A DNA stretch of 30,770 nt from an uncultured Prevotella sp. (GCA_934202525.1 CAKPYB010000037.1:1-30770), one strand, 5' to 3'; positions 1 through 8,700 are shown, counted from the stretch's first letter. Notes: generated from the letters alone by a model not told the origin. Numbers and translations are program-made.

Positions 1-1457
1 AACAGAGAGATAGGCCACAACCATGAAGAGAACCAGGTGTCGAGGCAGTCGCTCTCCTGCTCAAGATCCTCAGCCTTGATGTTGGCATTCTTCTCCTGAG
101 CGAGTTTCAGAGCCTCCTCTGCAGTCTCAGCTACCACGAAATCCTTCTTGCCGGCGTTGTCGAAGTAGTAGGCTGGGATGCGGTGACCCCACCAGAGCTG
201 ACGGCTGATACACCAGTCCTTGATGTTCTCCAGCCAGTGGCGATAGGTGTTCTTGTACTTCTTAGGGTAGAACTCGATGTCATCGTCCATTACTGGAGGG
301 AGGGCGATGTCTGCAAAGTGCTGCATCTTGAGGAACCACTGTGTAGAGAGCTTTGGCTCGATAGGCACATTGGTACGCTCAGAGAAGCCCACCTTATTAT
401 TATAGTCCTCAATCTTCTCCATCAAACCGGCGTTCTGAAGGTCGATGGAAATCTGCTTGCGCACGTCCATGCGGTCCATACCTACATAGAGACCTGCTGC
501 CTCGCTGATGGTACCGTTGTCGTTGAAGATATCGATGGTCTCCAAACCGTGCTTCAAACCGAGGGCGTGGTCGTTGATATCGTGAGCTGGAGTTACCTTC
601 AAGCAACCTGTACCGAACTCAATATCTACGTATGAATCCTCGATGACAGGAATCTCGCGGTTTACGAGAGGCACGATAACGTGCTTGCCCTTCAACCATG
701 TATTCTTCTTATCCTCAGGGTTGATACACATAGCAGAGTCGCCCATGATAGTCTCAGGACGGGTGGTTGCTACTACAGCATAGTAACCCTTCTCATCCTT
801 GTGCATCACGTTCTCCTCATCCACCTGCTGGCAGTCCTGCTCTACTACATAATACTTCAGATGATAGAGTTTAGAGTGCTCATCCTTGTAGATTACCTCC
901 TCGTCAGAGAGCGCAGTCTGAGCCTTAGGGTCCCAGTTAACCATGCGCACGCCACGATAGATGAGTCCCTTCTGGTAAAGGTCGCAGAATACGTGGATGA
1001 CGGCACGAGAGCGGGTCTCGTCCATGGTGAATGCTGTGCGGTCCCAATCGCAGCTGGCACCGAGTTTGCGGAGCTGTTTGAGGATGATGCCACCATGCTC
1101 GTGAGTCCAGTCCCAAGCGTGCTTGAGGAACTCCTCGCGGGTAAGGTCGGTCTTCTTGATGCCCTGCTGAGCGAGGCGGTTTACCACCTTTGCCTCGGTA
1201 GCGATACTGGCATGGTCGGTACCTGGTACCCAACATGCGTTCTTGCCCTCCATGCGTGCACGGCGAACGAGAATGTCCTGGATAGTATTGTTGAGCATGT
1301 GTCCCATGTGGAGCACACCCGTTACGTTTGGTGGAGGGATAACCACTGTATAAGGTTCACGACCATCTGGCTTAGAGCTGAAAAGCTTGTTGTCGAGCCA
1401 GTACTGATACCATTTACTTTCCACTGCTTGTGGATCGTATTTACTTGCTAATTCCAT
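1..1457 (-). CDS. valS: Valyl-tRNA synthetase, N-terminal part (runs off the left edge)
   Basis: This class I aminoacyl-tRNA synthetase charges tRNA-Val in the cytoplasm. The translation starts [16 protein letters not shown] and carries the ValRS N-terminal signature [13 protein letters not shown], which contains the class I HIGH-type motif (HMGH) at about residues 43-46. The editing (CP1) domain follows, with the TTRPET stretch typical of Val/Ile/Leu enzymes. About 485 codons are visible, ending near the [13 protein letters not shown] region. The KMSKS loop and the anticodon-binding and coiled-coil C-terminus lie outside the window. The ATG at 1457 was chosen because it begins the conserved N-terminus and lies about 50 nt downstream of a TATCTTTGC box on the minus strand. 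The gene is divergent from mazG with a compact shared promoter region. The long plus-strand open frames opposite it are shadows. Confidence 0.97.
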   Translation of the reverse strand, partial: MELASKYDPQAVESKWYQYWLDNKLFSSKPDGREPYTVVIPPPNVTGVLHMGHMLNNTIQDILVRRARMEGKNACWVPGTDHASIATEAKVVNRLAQQGIKKTDLTREEFLKHAWDWTHEHGGIILKQLRKLGASCDWDRTAFTMDETRSRAVIHVFCDLYQKGLIYRGVRMVNWDPKAQTALSDEEVIYKDEHSKLYHLKYYVVEQDCQQVDEENVMHKDEKGYYAVVATTRPETIMGDSAMCINPEDKKNTWLKGKHVIVPLVNREIPVIEDSYVDIEFGTGCLKVTPAHDINDHALGLKHGLETIDIFNDNGTISEAAGLYVGMDRMDVRKQISIDLQNAGLMEKIEDYNNKVGFSERTNVPIEPKLSTQWFLKMQHFADIALPPVMDDDIEFYPKKYKNTYRHWLENIKDWCISRQLWWGHRIPAYYFDNAGKKDFVVAETAEEALKLAQEKNANIKAEDLEQESDCLDTWFSSWLWPISL

Positions 1458-1508
1458 TGTTTATATCTAATTTTTATTCTTTTTCTTTCTTTTTCTTTAA
1501 AAAACGGT

Positions 1509-1517
1509 GCAAAGATA
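1509..1517 (-). promoter_or_regulatory. -7 box of valS
   Basis: On the minus strand this reads TATCTTTGC, a perfect match to the Bacteroidetes -7 consensus TAnnTTTG. No clear TTTG -33 element is present at 19-21 bp. It is a mirror image of the mazG box at 1540-1548. Confidence 0.75.
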
Positions 1518-1539
1518 CGAATTTTTGGGCGAAAAATAC

Positions 1540-1548
1540 TATCTTTGC
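1540..1548 (+). promoter_or_regulatory. -7 box of mazG
   Basis: TATCTTTGC on the plus strand lies 29 nt before the mazG ATG at 1578. The nearest TTTG (1524-1527) is only 12 bp upstream, so the -33 element is weak or absent. Confidence 0.75.
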
Positions 1549-1577
1549 ATCAAAATTATTAATTTTTGCACAAAACG

Positions 1578-2534
1578 ATGGTTAGTAATACAGGAAAAGG
1601 ACATACGAAAGAAGAAAAACTGGCGGCGTTCAGCCGCTTGCTGGATGTGCAGGACCGTTTGCGCCTGCAGTGTCCATGGGATAAAAAGCAGACATTCGAG
1701 AGTCTTCGTCCGAATACGATTGAGGAGACTTTCGAGCTTTGTGACGCCTTGATGAAGCGCGATTACAAAGATATCAAGAAGGAGTTAGGCGATGTGTTGG
1801 AGCACGTGATGTTCTATAGCATCATCGGCAGAGAAGACGGCGAGTTCGATATTTGCGATGTTTGCAATCAGGAGGCAGATAAATTGATGTTCCGCCATCC
1901 TTTCATCAACTGGAAGGAGGAAGGAAATTGGACGGTTTCGAATCCTGATATGTATATCAACGATGAGGGACAGGTGGTATATAGAGAGTCTGAAGAAGCA
2001 GGAACCGGGATGGCTGAAACTGCCAATGCCGAAGAAACCTTGGCTCTTGGCGCCATCAAGCCGAAAACTGCTACTTCTGTTGAGAAAACCTGGGAACAGA
2101 TCAAGCAGCAGGAGAAGGATGGAAATGAGCGGGTGTTGAGCGGTGTCCCTAATTCTCTTCCGTCTCTTATCAAGGCTTATCGCATTCAGGACAAGGCTAG
2201 AAATGTAGGCTTCGACTGGAAAGAAAAAGAAGATGTGTGGGACAAAGTGCAGGAGGAACTGGAAGAACTCAAGGTGGAACTGGCTAAAGGCGACAAAGAG
2301 AATTCTACCCAGGAATTGGGCGATTTCATCTTCTCAGTAATCAATGCAGCACGTCTCTATAAACTCAATCCGGATAATGCGCTGGAGAAAACCAACCAGA
2401 AGTTTATCCGCCGTTTCAACTACGTAGAAGATCATAGCTTAAAGCAAGGTAAAAACTTGAAAAATATGAGCTTAGAAGAAATGGATAAACTATGGGATGA
2501 AGCAAAACTTCAGGAGAAAAAGGATGATAAATAA
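1578..2534 (+). CDS. mazG: Nucleoside triphosphate pyrophosphohydrolase MazG, with an enlarged inter-domain segment
   Basis: MazG hydrolyses (d)NTPs to the monophosphate and PPi, removing non-canonical nucleotides and modulating stress nucleotides. The protein has 318 residues. Domain 1 has CPWD at 32-35, the EExxE metal site (E49, E50, E53) and ExxD (E69, D72). Domain 2 has SLIKAYRIQDKARNVGFDW followed by EELEELKVEL and ELGDFIFSVINAAR. Typical MazG proteins are about 260-270 residues. The excess lies between the domains (about residues 110-166), an acidic, low-complexity stretch after RHPF where the usual short RHPHVF-type loop sits. The ATG at 1578 is preferred over a TTG at 1566 because it fits the family N-terminus and the promoter at 1540-1548. 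It is followed after 56 nt by a lipoprotein gene and then rnz, possibly one transcript. Confidence 0.95.
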   Translation: MVSNTGKGHTKEEKLAAFSRLLDVQDRLRLQCPWDKKQTFESLRPNTIEETFELCDALMKRDYKDIKKELGDVLEHVMFYSIIGREDGEFDICDVCNQEADKLMFRHPFINWKEEGNWTVSNPDMYINDEGQVVYRESEEAGTGMAETANAEETLALGAIKPKTATSVEKTWEQIKQQEKDGNERVLSGVPNSLPSLIKAYRIQDKARNVGFDWKEKEDVWDKVQEELEELKVELAKGDKENSTQELGDFIFSVINAARLYKLNPDNALEKTNQKFIRRFNYVEDHSLKQGKNLKNMSLEEMDKLWDEAKLQEKKDDK

Positions 2535-2590
2535 CGGTGAATCAGATAATCTTATCGACTCATCAATATAATAATAAAAACTAAAGTGTT

Positions 2591-3151
2591 ATGAAGAAAT
2601 TAGTTTATGTAACAATAGCTTTGGTGGCGCTTTTCGCTGCCAACAGTTGTAAGAACAAAAATAATGTTCCTGTTATCAGTGCAGCAGATTCGGTAGAGGT
2701 AGAGGATGCAATGAACGATTCTACCATCTATGGTGTATGCGGTGAGGGAACCTCTATGCATAACCTGGAGCTGATTTCTGATGATGGTGACACCCTTTCG
2801 GTGTTTATTGACGATGAGAATCCTGATGTTGTTCAGGGAGGATTGCTGGCTGGCGACCGTATTGCTCTTATCGGTTATAAGGCAGAGGATGGAGAGATGA
2901 TGGCCCAGAAGATTGTCAATCTGACATCCCTCTTGGGTAAATGGACTTCTCTGGATAAGAATTTTGATATCTTGGAAGGTGGAGAGGTGAAGAACAATGT
3001 GAAGGCTGAAACTAATCCTTGGACTAGCTGGAAGATACTCAATGGTAAACTTTTGCTGAATAAGGATACTTTCGCTATTGACAAATTGGGTTCTGACAGT
3101 CTTATGTTGGAGAATACTCAGGGTATCTTTGTTTTCAAGCGCCAAGAGTAA
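2591..3151 (+). CDS. Lipoprotein with a lipocalin-like C-terminal region
   Basis: This 186-residue protein has a lipoprotein signal peptide: MKK, a hydrophobic stretch, then the lipobox AANSC with the acylated Cys at residue 20, followed by a Lys/Asn-rich linker. The mature part falls into two halves. The first (about 45-110) looks like a small beta-rich domain (GVCGEGTSMHNLELIS, then a phrase on D-T-L-S-V). The second (about 112-186) starts LLGKWTSLDKNFDILEGGEV and continues as alternating beta-type sequence, resembling the lipocalin-like domains of many Bacteroidetes lipoproteins. The exact function is unknown. It sits between mazG (56 nt upstream) and rnz (36 nt downstream) with no terminator visible, so co-transcription is plausible. 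Membrane anchoring is inferred from the lipobox, and the domain call is from pattern similarity only. Confidence 0.85.
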   Translation: MKKLVYVTIALVALFAANSCKNKNNVPVISAADSVEVEDAMNDSTIYGVCGEGTSMHNLELISDDGDTLSVFIDDENPDVVQGGLLAGDRIALIGYKAEDGEMMAQKIVNLTSLLGKWTSLDKNFDILEGGEVKNNVKAETNPWTSWKILNGKLLLNKDTFAIDKLGSDSLMLENTQGIFVFKRQE

Positions 3152-3187
3152 GGTCATCATGTTGAACCTGTAATTTATGATTTAGTT

Positions 3188-4105
3188 TTGGAACCATTTA
3201 AAGTACATATATTGGGGTGTGGCAGTGCTTTGCCCACCCTTCAGCATAGTGCCTCGGCCCAGATTATTGAGATGCGTGGCAAATGCTTTATGATGGATTG
3301 TGGAGAGGGTGCCCAGATGCAGTTCCGTCGCACTCATGTTCACTTTGCTAAGATAAATGCTATCTTTATTTCGCATCTTCATGGTGACCATTGCTTTGGC
3401 TTGCTGGGACTTCTTTCTACCTTAGGCATGCTGGGCAGAACGGCTAAGTTAAAGGTATATGCACCAGAAAGTTACGGAGATTTATTTAAGCGTCAGATTG
3501 ATTTTTTCATGCAGGGAATGGAATATGAAATAGAATTTGTTCCTGTAGATACCGAGAAGTCGCAAGTAGTATATGAAGATCATTCTGTAACCGTAGAAAC
3601 TGTTCCTCTGCAGCATCGTGTGCCTTGTTGTGGTTACATTTTCAGAGAGAAACCGACATTGCCTCATATCCGTCGTGATATGATAGATTATTACGAGATT
3701 CCTGTAAGCCAGATTAATAACATCAAGAATGGAGCTGACTGGACAACGAAGGAGGGTGATGTAATACCTAATGCCAGATTGGTAATGCCTGCCACTACTC
3801 CCCGCAGTTATGCTTATTGCAGTGATACCCGGTTTGTTCCGGGGTTGGCAGAAAAGGTAAAGGGGGTTACGGTGCTTTATCATGAGAGCACCTATACTTC
3901 GGAGAATGAGGACAGGGCTAAACTCTATTATCACAGTACGGCCCGACAGGCTGCAACTATAGCCAGAAATGCGGGTGTAGGCAAACTTCTTCTGGGACAT
4001 TATAGTGCAAGATATAATAATGAAGAGGTATTGTTGAATGAAGCTAAAGAGGTGTTTGCGGAAAGTTATCTTACTCAGGAAGGTAAAGTGTTCTCTATAG
4101 AATAA
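3188..4105 (+). CDS. rnz: Ribonuclease Z (tRNA 3'-end endonuclease)
   Basis: RNase Z removes 3' trailers from tRNA precursors. The 305-residue length is normal for the bacterial short form. It starts LEPFKVHILGCGSALPT, the hallmark N-terminus of the family. It has the metallo-beta-lactamase zinc motif SHLHGDHCFGL (HxHxDH), a later Asp in YCSDTRF, and the HESTY and GHYSARY motifs, the last supplying a metal-binding His. The start is TTG at 3188. No in-frame ATG or GTG lies upstream, and the conserved N-terminus begins right there. This enzyme is functionally relevant here because the tRNA-Cys in the window has no encoded CCA and needs 3' maturation. It ends shortly before a strong terminator. 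Confidence 0.96.
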   Translation: MEPFKVHILGCGSALPTLQHSASAQIIEMRGKCFMMDCGEGAQMQFRRTHVHFAKINAIFISHLHGDHCFGLLGLLSTLGMLGRTAKLKVYAPESYGDLFKRQIDFFMQGMEYEIEFVPVDTEKSQVVYEDHSVTVETVPLQHRVPCCGYIFREKPTLPHIRRDMIDYYEIPVSQINNIKNGADWTTKEGDVIPNARLVMPATTPRSYAYCSDTRFVPGLAEKVKGVTVLYHESTYTSENEDRAKLYYHSTARQAATIARNAGVGKLLLGHYSARYNNEEVLLNEAKEVFAESYLTQEGKVFSIE

Positions 4106-4125
4106 TATAGAAATATAAAAAAATG

Positions 4126-4162
4126 CCTTGCATCAAAAAAAAAGTTCATTTTTGATGCAAGG
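4126..4162 (+). terminator. Rho-independent terminator after rnz
   Basis: A perfect 14-bp inverted repeat (CCTTGCATCAAAAA at 4126-4139 against TTTTTGATGCAAGG at 4149-4162) with a 9-nt loop is followed by TTTTCTCTTT. It separates rnz from the sigma-factor gene. Confidence 0.85.
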
Positions 4163-4197
4163 TTTTCTCTTTATATCGTTTAATCTTTAAAAAGGAT

Positions 4198-4791
4198 TTG
4201 AAATTGGAATCGGAAAAGAATCTCTTAGACGACATCAATAGCGGCAGTCGGGCAGCCATGCACAGATTGTACGAACGCTATGTGGGGTATGCCATGGCCG
4301 TAGCGCTGAGGTATGTCCCTATGCGCGATGATGCTGAAGATGTAGTGCAAGATAGTTTTATAAAAGTCTTTTCCGGCATTTCAAAGTTTGAATATCGGGG
4401 TGAGGGCGCTCTTCAGGCTTGGCTCTTGCGGATAGTGACAAATGAAGCTGTCAACTTTGTAAGGCAGCAAAAGCGCTTCACTATCGTGGACGAAGTTCCC
4501 GATAATATTGAGGATGAAGCGCCTGAAGTAGAAAGAGTTCCGCCTGCAGAACTGACAAGAATGATAGGAGAATTGCCTGATGGGTACAGACTGGTTCTTA
4601 ACATGTTTGTTTTTGAACAGAAAAGCCATAAAGAAATTGCACAGCTGTTAGGCATTAAAGAAAGCAGTTCTGCTTCACAATATTTGCGGGCGAAAAAGCT
4701 GTTGGGCAAAAAGGTGAAAGATTATCTGAGCCAGGCAGATTGTAGTGATAATAAAGAGTTGAATCATATAAACGAGAAAAGTAATGAGTAA
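4198..4791 (+). CDS. ECF-type RNA polymerase sigma factor
   Basis: This extracytoplasmic-function sigma-70 family protein has 197 residues. Region 2 (about residues 15-85) contains LYERYVGYAMAVALRYV and the DAEDVVQDSFIKVF motif of sigma region 2.2, followed by AWLLRIVTNEAVNFVRQ. Region 4 (about 120-175) contains LPDGYRLVLNMFVFEQKSHKEIA and LGIKESSSASQYLRAKKLL, the -35-recognition helix-turn-helix. The start is TTG at 4198, preceded by AAAAAGGA. No upstream in-frame ATG exists, and the first internal ATG would cut region 2. The gene overlaps the next one by 8 nt (4784-4791), the classic arrangement of a sigma factor with its regulator. Its target regulon cannot be told from the sequence. Confidence 0.93.
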   Translation: MKLESEKNLLDDINSGSRAAMHRLYERYVGYAMAVALRYVPMRDDAEDVVQDSFIKVFSGISKFEYRGEGALQAWLLRIVTNEAVNFVRQQKRFTIVDEVPDNIEDEAPEVERVPPAELTRMIGELPDGYRLVLNMFVFEQKSHKEIAQLLGIKESSSASQYLRAKKLLGKKVKDYLSQADCSDNKELNHINEKSNE

Positions 4792-6142
4792 CGATTGGAC
4801 AAATAAACTTCGAGATCAGTTGGCAGACTACCAAGAGCCTGTCAGCCACGACATGTGGGCTGAGATAGAACAATCGCTTGCTCAGTCTAAAAAGGTTGGT
4901 GATGAGGAAACTGATGTAAAAAAGACCCCACGGGCTCGTTATGTTGTCTTGAAAAGATGGTCAGTAGCTGCAGCTATTGCTTTATTGGGAGTAGGAGGCA
5001 GTTATGTTTATCTGCATGATGATGAACCTGGACAGGCTAACTTAGCTGTTCAGAGTTCTTTCTCTACAGCACCAGGTGCAAGCAGGACTTCTTCTGCTGT
5101 CCGTGCAGAAGCACAATCGGCAGGAAGTAAAAATGCTATCTTACTTGCTGAAAACAATGCATCTGCACATCAGGTGAATCGTCATTCATCGGGGCGTCAA
5201 TTGAACCATAGTAAATCTTCTGTCTCTTTCCAGGAGAGGACTGTTGCTGCTGATAATGAAGTAATGCTTGCAGCAGAGGTAGAAATGCCGGAACAGTCTG
5301 TTAATGCAGAGGTAAATGGTCGGGAATTATCTGTTTTGCAAAAGCAAAATGAGGATTCTGAAAGACAGATGGCCGTTTCTTCTAATCATGCAACCAAGCC
5401 GTTGGAAGCAGATGGTGGGCAGAAGCTTTATGCTGGCAGGGTGCAGGATGGTCATTTTGAACGCAGTTATAAGGACAAGTATGAACAGAACTGGACCATG
5501 AACCTGTATGCAGAGAATGTAAGTCTGGGCTCTGGCAGTGATGGAATGTCAAACGGCATGTATGCGTCTTCAGATCCTCTTGCTGGTGGCGGCTTAGCTG
5601 ATCATGGTGTTTTCCTGGCTGCTGCTTCTCCTTTAAGATATGCAATACCGAAATATGTTGAAGCGAAACATCATGCTCCTTTGGCTATAGGTGCTCAGGT
5701 TGGTATCGGACTTGCGCCTCGTTTGTCTTTGAGTACCGGTGTCGTTTATACGCGTGTTGCTTCTGATTTCAAATCTTATGGTGTTTCAGAATTTGATACA
5801 CATCAGGTTTTGCATTATGTGGGTGTTCCACTTGGTTTAAACTATGAGGTTTGGAGCACGGGAGGCTTTCATGCGTACGTAATGGCGGGTGGAGAAGCCG
5901 ATTTCAACGTAAAGAATGATACAAAGGTTTCTGGTCATAAAGAGGACGTGAAACGTGATGGCGTTCAGTTCTCGGGTAAGGCTTCGCTTGGTGCACAGTA
6001 TGATGTTACTCCACAAGTGGGCTTCTATATTGAGCCAGGTGCAAAATATTATTTTGATAATGGCAGCGAAATAGAAAATACGTTTAAAGATAAGAAGTGG
6101 AATTTCAATCTCCAGTTCGGTCTTCGTATTAATCTGAAATAG
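4784..6142 (+). CDS. Single-pass membrane protein with C-terminal outer-membrane beta-barrel-like domain, partner of the ECF sigma factor
   Basis: This 452-residue protein has three parts. Residues 1-59 form a cytosolic-looking N-terminus (LRDQLADYQEPVSHDMWAEIE) of the type seen before the membrane segment in Bacteroidetes anti-sigma-like proteins. Residues 60-77 are one hydrophobic helix (WSVAAAIALLGVGGSYVYL). Residues 80-265 are a Ser/Ala/Gln/Asn-rich low-complexity linker. From about residue 270 the sequence is alternating beta-strand type (APLAIGAQVGIGLAPRLSLS and onward to NFNLQFGLRINLK) resembling the OMP_b-brl porin-like domain. Translational overlap with the upstream sigma gene suggests coupled expression. 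An anti-sigma role is inference. If the barrel is genuine, the protein would span from the cytoplasm to the outer membrane. Confidence 0.8.
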   Translation: MSNDWTNKLRDQLADYQEPVSHDMWAEIEQSLAQSKKVGDEETDVKKTPRARYVVLKRWSVAAAIALLGVGGSYVYLHDDEPGQANLAVQSSFSTAPGASRTSSAVRAEAQSAGSKNAILLAENNASAHQVNRHSSGRQLNHSKSSVSFQERTVAADNEVMLAAEVEMPEQSVNAEVNGRELSVLQKQNEDSERQMAVSSNHATKPLEADGGQKLYAGRVQDGHFERSYKDKYEQNWTMNLYAENVSLGSGSDGMSNGMYASSDPLAGGGLADHGVFLAAASPLRYAIPKYVEAKHHAPLAIGAQVGIGLAPRLSLSTGVVYTRVASDFKSYGVSEFDTHQVLHYVGVPLGLNYEVWSTGGFHAYVMAGGEADFNVKNDTKVSGHKEDVKRDGVQFSGKASLGAQYDVTPQVGFYIEPGAKYYFDNGSEIENTFKDKKWNFNLQFGLRINLK

Positions 6143-6217
6143 TGTTTGAGTCCAATTATTAATAAATATATATGTACGAACTACATTTCATTTTATAACA
6201 TTACATACGAGAAAAGG

Positions 6218-6251
6218 AAAGGGCAGTCTGCGTGATGCATGGCTGCCCTTT
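6218..6251. terminator. Bidirectional terminator between convergent genes
   Basis: AAAGGGCAG at 6218-6226 pairs with CTGCCCTTT at 6243-6251. Thymine-rich sequence follows on the plus strand, and the minus-strand exit is also AT-rich. It lies in the 126-nt gap between the barrel gene and the Nfn-type gene, which converge. Confidence 0.7.
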
Positions 6252-6268
6252 ATTGTTTCCCGTTTTTC

Positions 6269-8614
6269 TTATTTATTCAATAATTTTTCGCTCATATTGA
6301 GAGCGGCCTTTCTACCGTCTCCCATAGCAAGAATTACTGTGGCTCCTCCTCGTACGATATCGCCGCCAGCGTAGATTTCTTCGATGGAACTCTGCATCTG
6401 GTCGTTTACGGCAATGGTGTTCTTTCGGCCGAGTTCCAATCCCTCAATACTCTGTGGAACGAGTGGATTAGGACTTACACCTACAGCTACGATTACCTGG
6501 TCGCACTCCAAAGTGATGGTCTCGCCTGTAGCTTCTGGACGGCGACGGCCGCTGGCATCAGGTTCGCCAAGCTTCATCACATCGAGAACAACAGCCTTTA
6601 CTGCGCCTTTTTCATCTGCCTCATACTCTTTAGGGTTATGTAGGGTGAAGAAGTTGATACCTTCTTCCTTGGCATGCTTCACCTCTTCGAGTCGGGCAGG
6701 CATTTCTGCCTCCGAACGGCGATAAACCAAGGTCACGTCTGCTCCGAGTCGTTTCGCAGTACGGCAACTGTCCATAGCAGTGTTACCGCCGCCTACAACA
6801 ACCACCTTCTTGCCTAAGTTGATAGGGGTGTCGCTATGAGGATTGGCTGCATCCATCAGGTTTACACGGGTAAGATATTCGTTAGAAGACATGATGTTCA
6901 AGGCATTTTCTCCAGGAATGTTCATGAAGTTAGGGAGTCCGGCTCCAGAACCTACGAAGAATCCCTTGAATCCTTGTTCTTCCAGGTCTTTTACGGAAAT
7001 GGTCTTGCCTACGATGCAGTCTGTAATGAACTTTACGCCCATCTTCTGAAGATTTTCAATCTCTACATCCACGATAGCGTTAGGCAAACGGAATTCAGGA
7101 ATACCATATTTCAATACACCGCCAATCTCGTGTAAAGCCTCAAAGACGGTAACGTCGAATCCCTTCTTTGCCATATCGCCTGCAAAACTCAATCCGGAAG
7201 GTCCTGAACCAACTACAGCTATCTTGATGCCATTAGGTTCATCGCACTTTGGTACAGAGATATTTCCACTCTGGCGCTCGTAATCGGCAGCAAAACGCTC
7301 CAGGTATCCGATTGCTACAGCAGGCTCATTCATCTTGAGATGTACGCACTTGCTTTCGCATTGCTTTTCCTGTGGACAAACTCGTCCGCAAACGGCAGGT
7401 AGGGCAGAGGTGTTCTTTAAAACCTTGGCTGCGGCAAGGAACTGGCCTCGCTCAATATTCTTGATGAAGGAAGGAATGTTGATGCTTACAGGGCAACCTT
7501 CCATACAGGTAGGCTTAGGACAGTCGAGACAGCGCTTGGCTTCGGTCAAAGCCATTTCCTTGGTTAAACCGATATTTACCTCTTCCGTACGGGTTGTGGC
7601 ACGATAAAGAGGATCGAGTTCTGGCATCTTTACGCGCTCAATAGCTGTGCGTTCTTTTGCTTTCATCGAAGCGCGTAACTCCTTGCGCCACTCTGCGTTA
7701 CGGTCGGTCAACTCTTCGATGCTCGCATCTGTAGGTTCTACGTCCATGGTTACATCCGTAGTTTCTTTCTTCTTTTCTGCGTCTACAGTTGCAAGGTGCT
7801 CTTCGAAGTGTTCCATCTCCTCGCGCTCAACATCCTTGAAAGTGCCCATGCGCTTGAACATCTCATCCCAGTCTACCTGGGCGCCGTCAAACTCAGGACC
7901 GTCGATGCAGACAAACTTAGTCTTGCCACCGATGGTCAGACGGCAGGCACCGCACATACCGGTTCCATCCACCATGATGGTATTGAGCGAAACGTCTGTG
8001 GAAAGATTATATTTCTGGGTCAGGAGACAGCAGAACTTCATCATGATAGGAGGACCGATGGCGAAAACCTTATCGATATGCTCCTGATTGATAAACTTCT
8101 CGATTCCTACAGTTACAACACCCTTCTCGCCGTAACTTCCGTCATCGGTCATGATGATGAGCTCATCGCTGGAAGCGCGCACTTCATCTTCCATAATCAC
8201 GAGTTCTTTGTTTCTACCCGCGATTACAGAAAGGACCCTGTTTCCTGCGGCTTTCAGTGCCTTGATGATAGGGAGCATAGGAGCTACACCTACGCCACCT
8301 CCGGCACAAATGACTGTTCCGAAGTTCTCGATATGTGTAGGATTTCCAAGTGGTCCCACCACATCGTGAATCTCATCACCTTCATTTAGGGCGCAGAGTT
8401 TGGTAGATGAAAGACCTACCTTCTGCACAACCAGTGTGATGGTTCCTTTCTCAATGTCAGCATCAGCGATGGTCAGAGGCATACGCTCGCTGTTGTTGTC
8501 TACACGGATGATAACAAAGTTACCAGCCTTTCGGCTCTTGGCAATAAGTGGTGCTTCTACATCGAAGCGGAATACTTTCTCAGAGTATTGTACTTTCTTG
8601 ATAATCTTGTTCAT
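6269..8614 (-). CDS. Fused NfnA/NfnB-type NAD(P)H-ferredoxin oxidoreductase (also annotated as glutamate synthase small-chain homolog)
   Basis: This 781-residue fusion has two parts. Residues 1-270 are a dihydroorotate dehydrogenase B PyrK/NfnA-like FAD and NAD-binding module: RMPLTIAD for flavin binding, ICAGGGVGVAPMLP for nucleotide binding, and a [2Fe-2S] site with C221, C224 and C236 in GTGMCGACRL. A charged linker covers about 271-305. Residues 306-781 are a GltD/NfnB-like module with two [4Fe-4S] clusters (CLDCPKPTCMEGCP at 362-374 and CGRVCPQEKQCESKC at 409-423), an FAD site VVGSGPSG (467-474) and an NADPH site VVVVGGGNTAMDS (604-616). The family includes the electron-bifurcating NfnAB complex, which couples NADPH, NADH and ferredoxin. 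Glutamate synthesis is less likely because no large subunit lies nearby. The ATG at 8614 fits the family start. Confidence 0.9.
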   Translation of the reverse strand: MNKIIKKVQYSEKVFRFDVEAPLIAKSRKAGNFVIIRVDNNSERMPLTIADADIEKGTITLVVQKVGLSSTKLCALNEGDEIHDVVGPLGNPTHIENFGTVICAGGGVGVAPMLPIIKALKAAGNRVLSVIAGRNKELVIMEDEVRASSDELIIMTDDGSYGEKGVVTVGIEKFINQEHIDKVFAIGPPIMMKFCCLLTQKYNLSTDVSLNTIMVDGTGMCGACRLTIGGKTKFVCIDGPEFDGAQVDWDEMFKRMGTFKDVEREEMEHFEEHLATVDAEKKKETTDVTMDVEPTDASIEELTDRNAEWRKELRASMKAKERTAIERVKMPELDPLYRATTRTEEVNIGLTKEMALTEAKRCLDCPKPTCMEGCPVSINIPSFIKNIERGQFLAAAKVLKNTSALPAVCGRVCPQEKQCESKCVHLKMNEPAVAIGYLERFAADYERQSGNISVPKCDEPNGIKIAVVGSGPSGLSFAGDMAKKGFDVTVFEALHEIGGVLKYGIPEFRLPNAIVDVEIENLQKMGVKFITDCIVGKTISVKDLEEQGFKGFFVGSGAGLPNFMNIPGENALNIMSSNEYLTRVNLMDAANPHSDTPINLGKKVVVVGGGNTAMDSCRTAKRLGADVTLVYRRSEAEMPARLEEVKHAKEEGINFFTLHNPKEYEADEKGAVKAVVLDVMKLGEPDASGRRRPEATGETITLECDQVIVAVGVSPNPLVPQSIEGLELGRKNTIAVNDQMQSSIEEIYAGGDIVRGGATVILAMGDGRKAALNMSEKLLNK

Positions 8615-8700
8615 GGGCTATTAAATTTCTTCTTTGTGCTGATCAATTAATATTTCTTGTTAGCTGTTTAGAGTTTGCTTCATGGCACATAAAATGCAAA

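Noticed and set aside
681..1451. A 256-codon plus-strand open frame opposite valS
   Set aside because: It is antisense to well-conserved ValRS sequence, shows no domain, and is a codon-bias shadow.
2600..3160. A 186-codon minus-strand frame opposite the lipoprotein gene
   Set aside because: The plus-strand frame has a clear lipobox signal peptide; the minus frame has no start context or domain.
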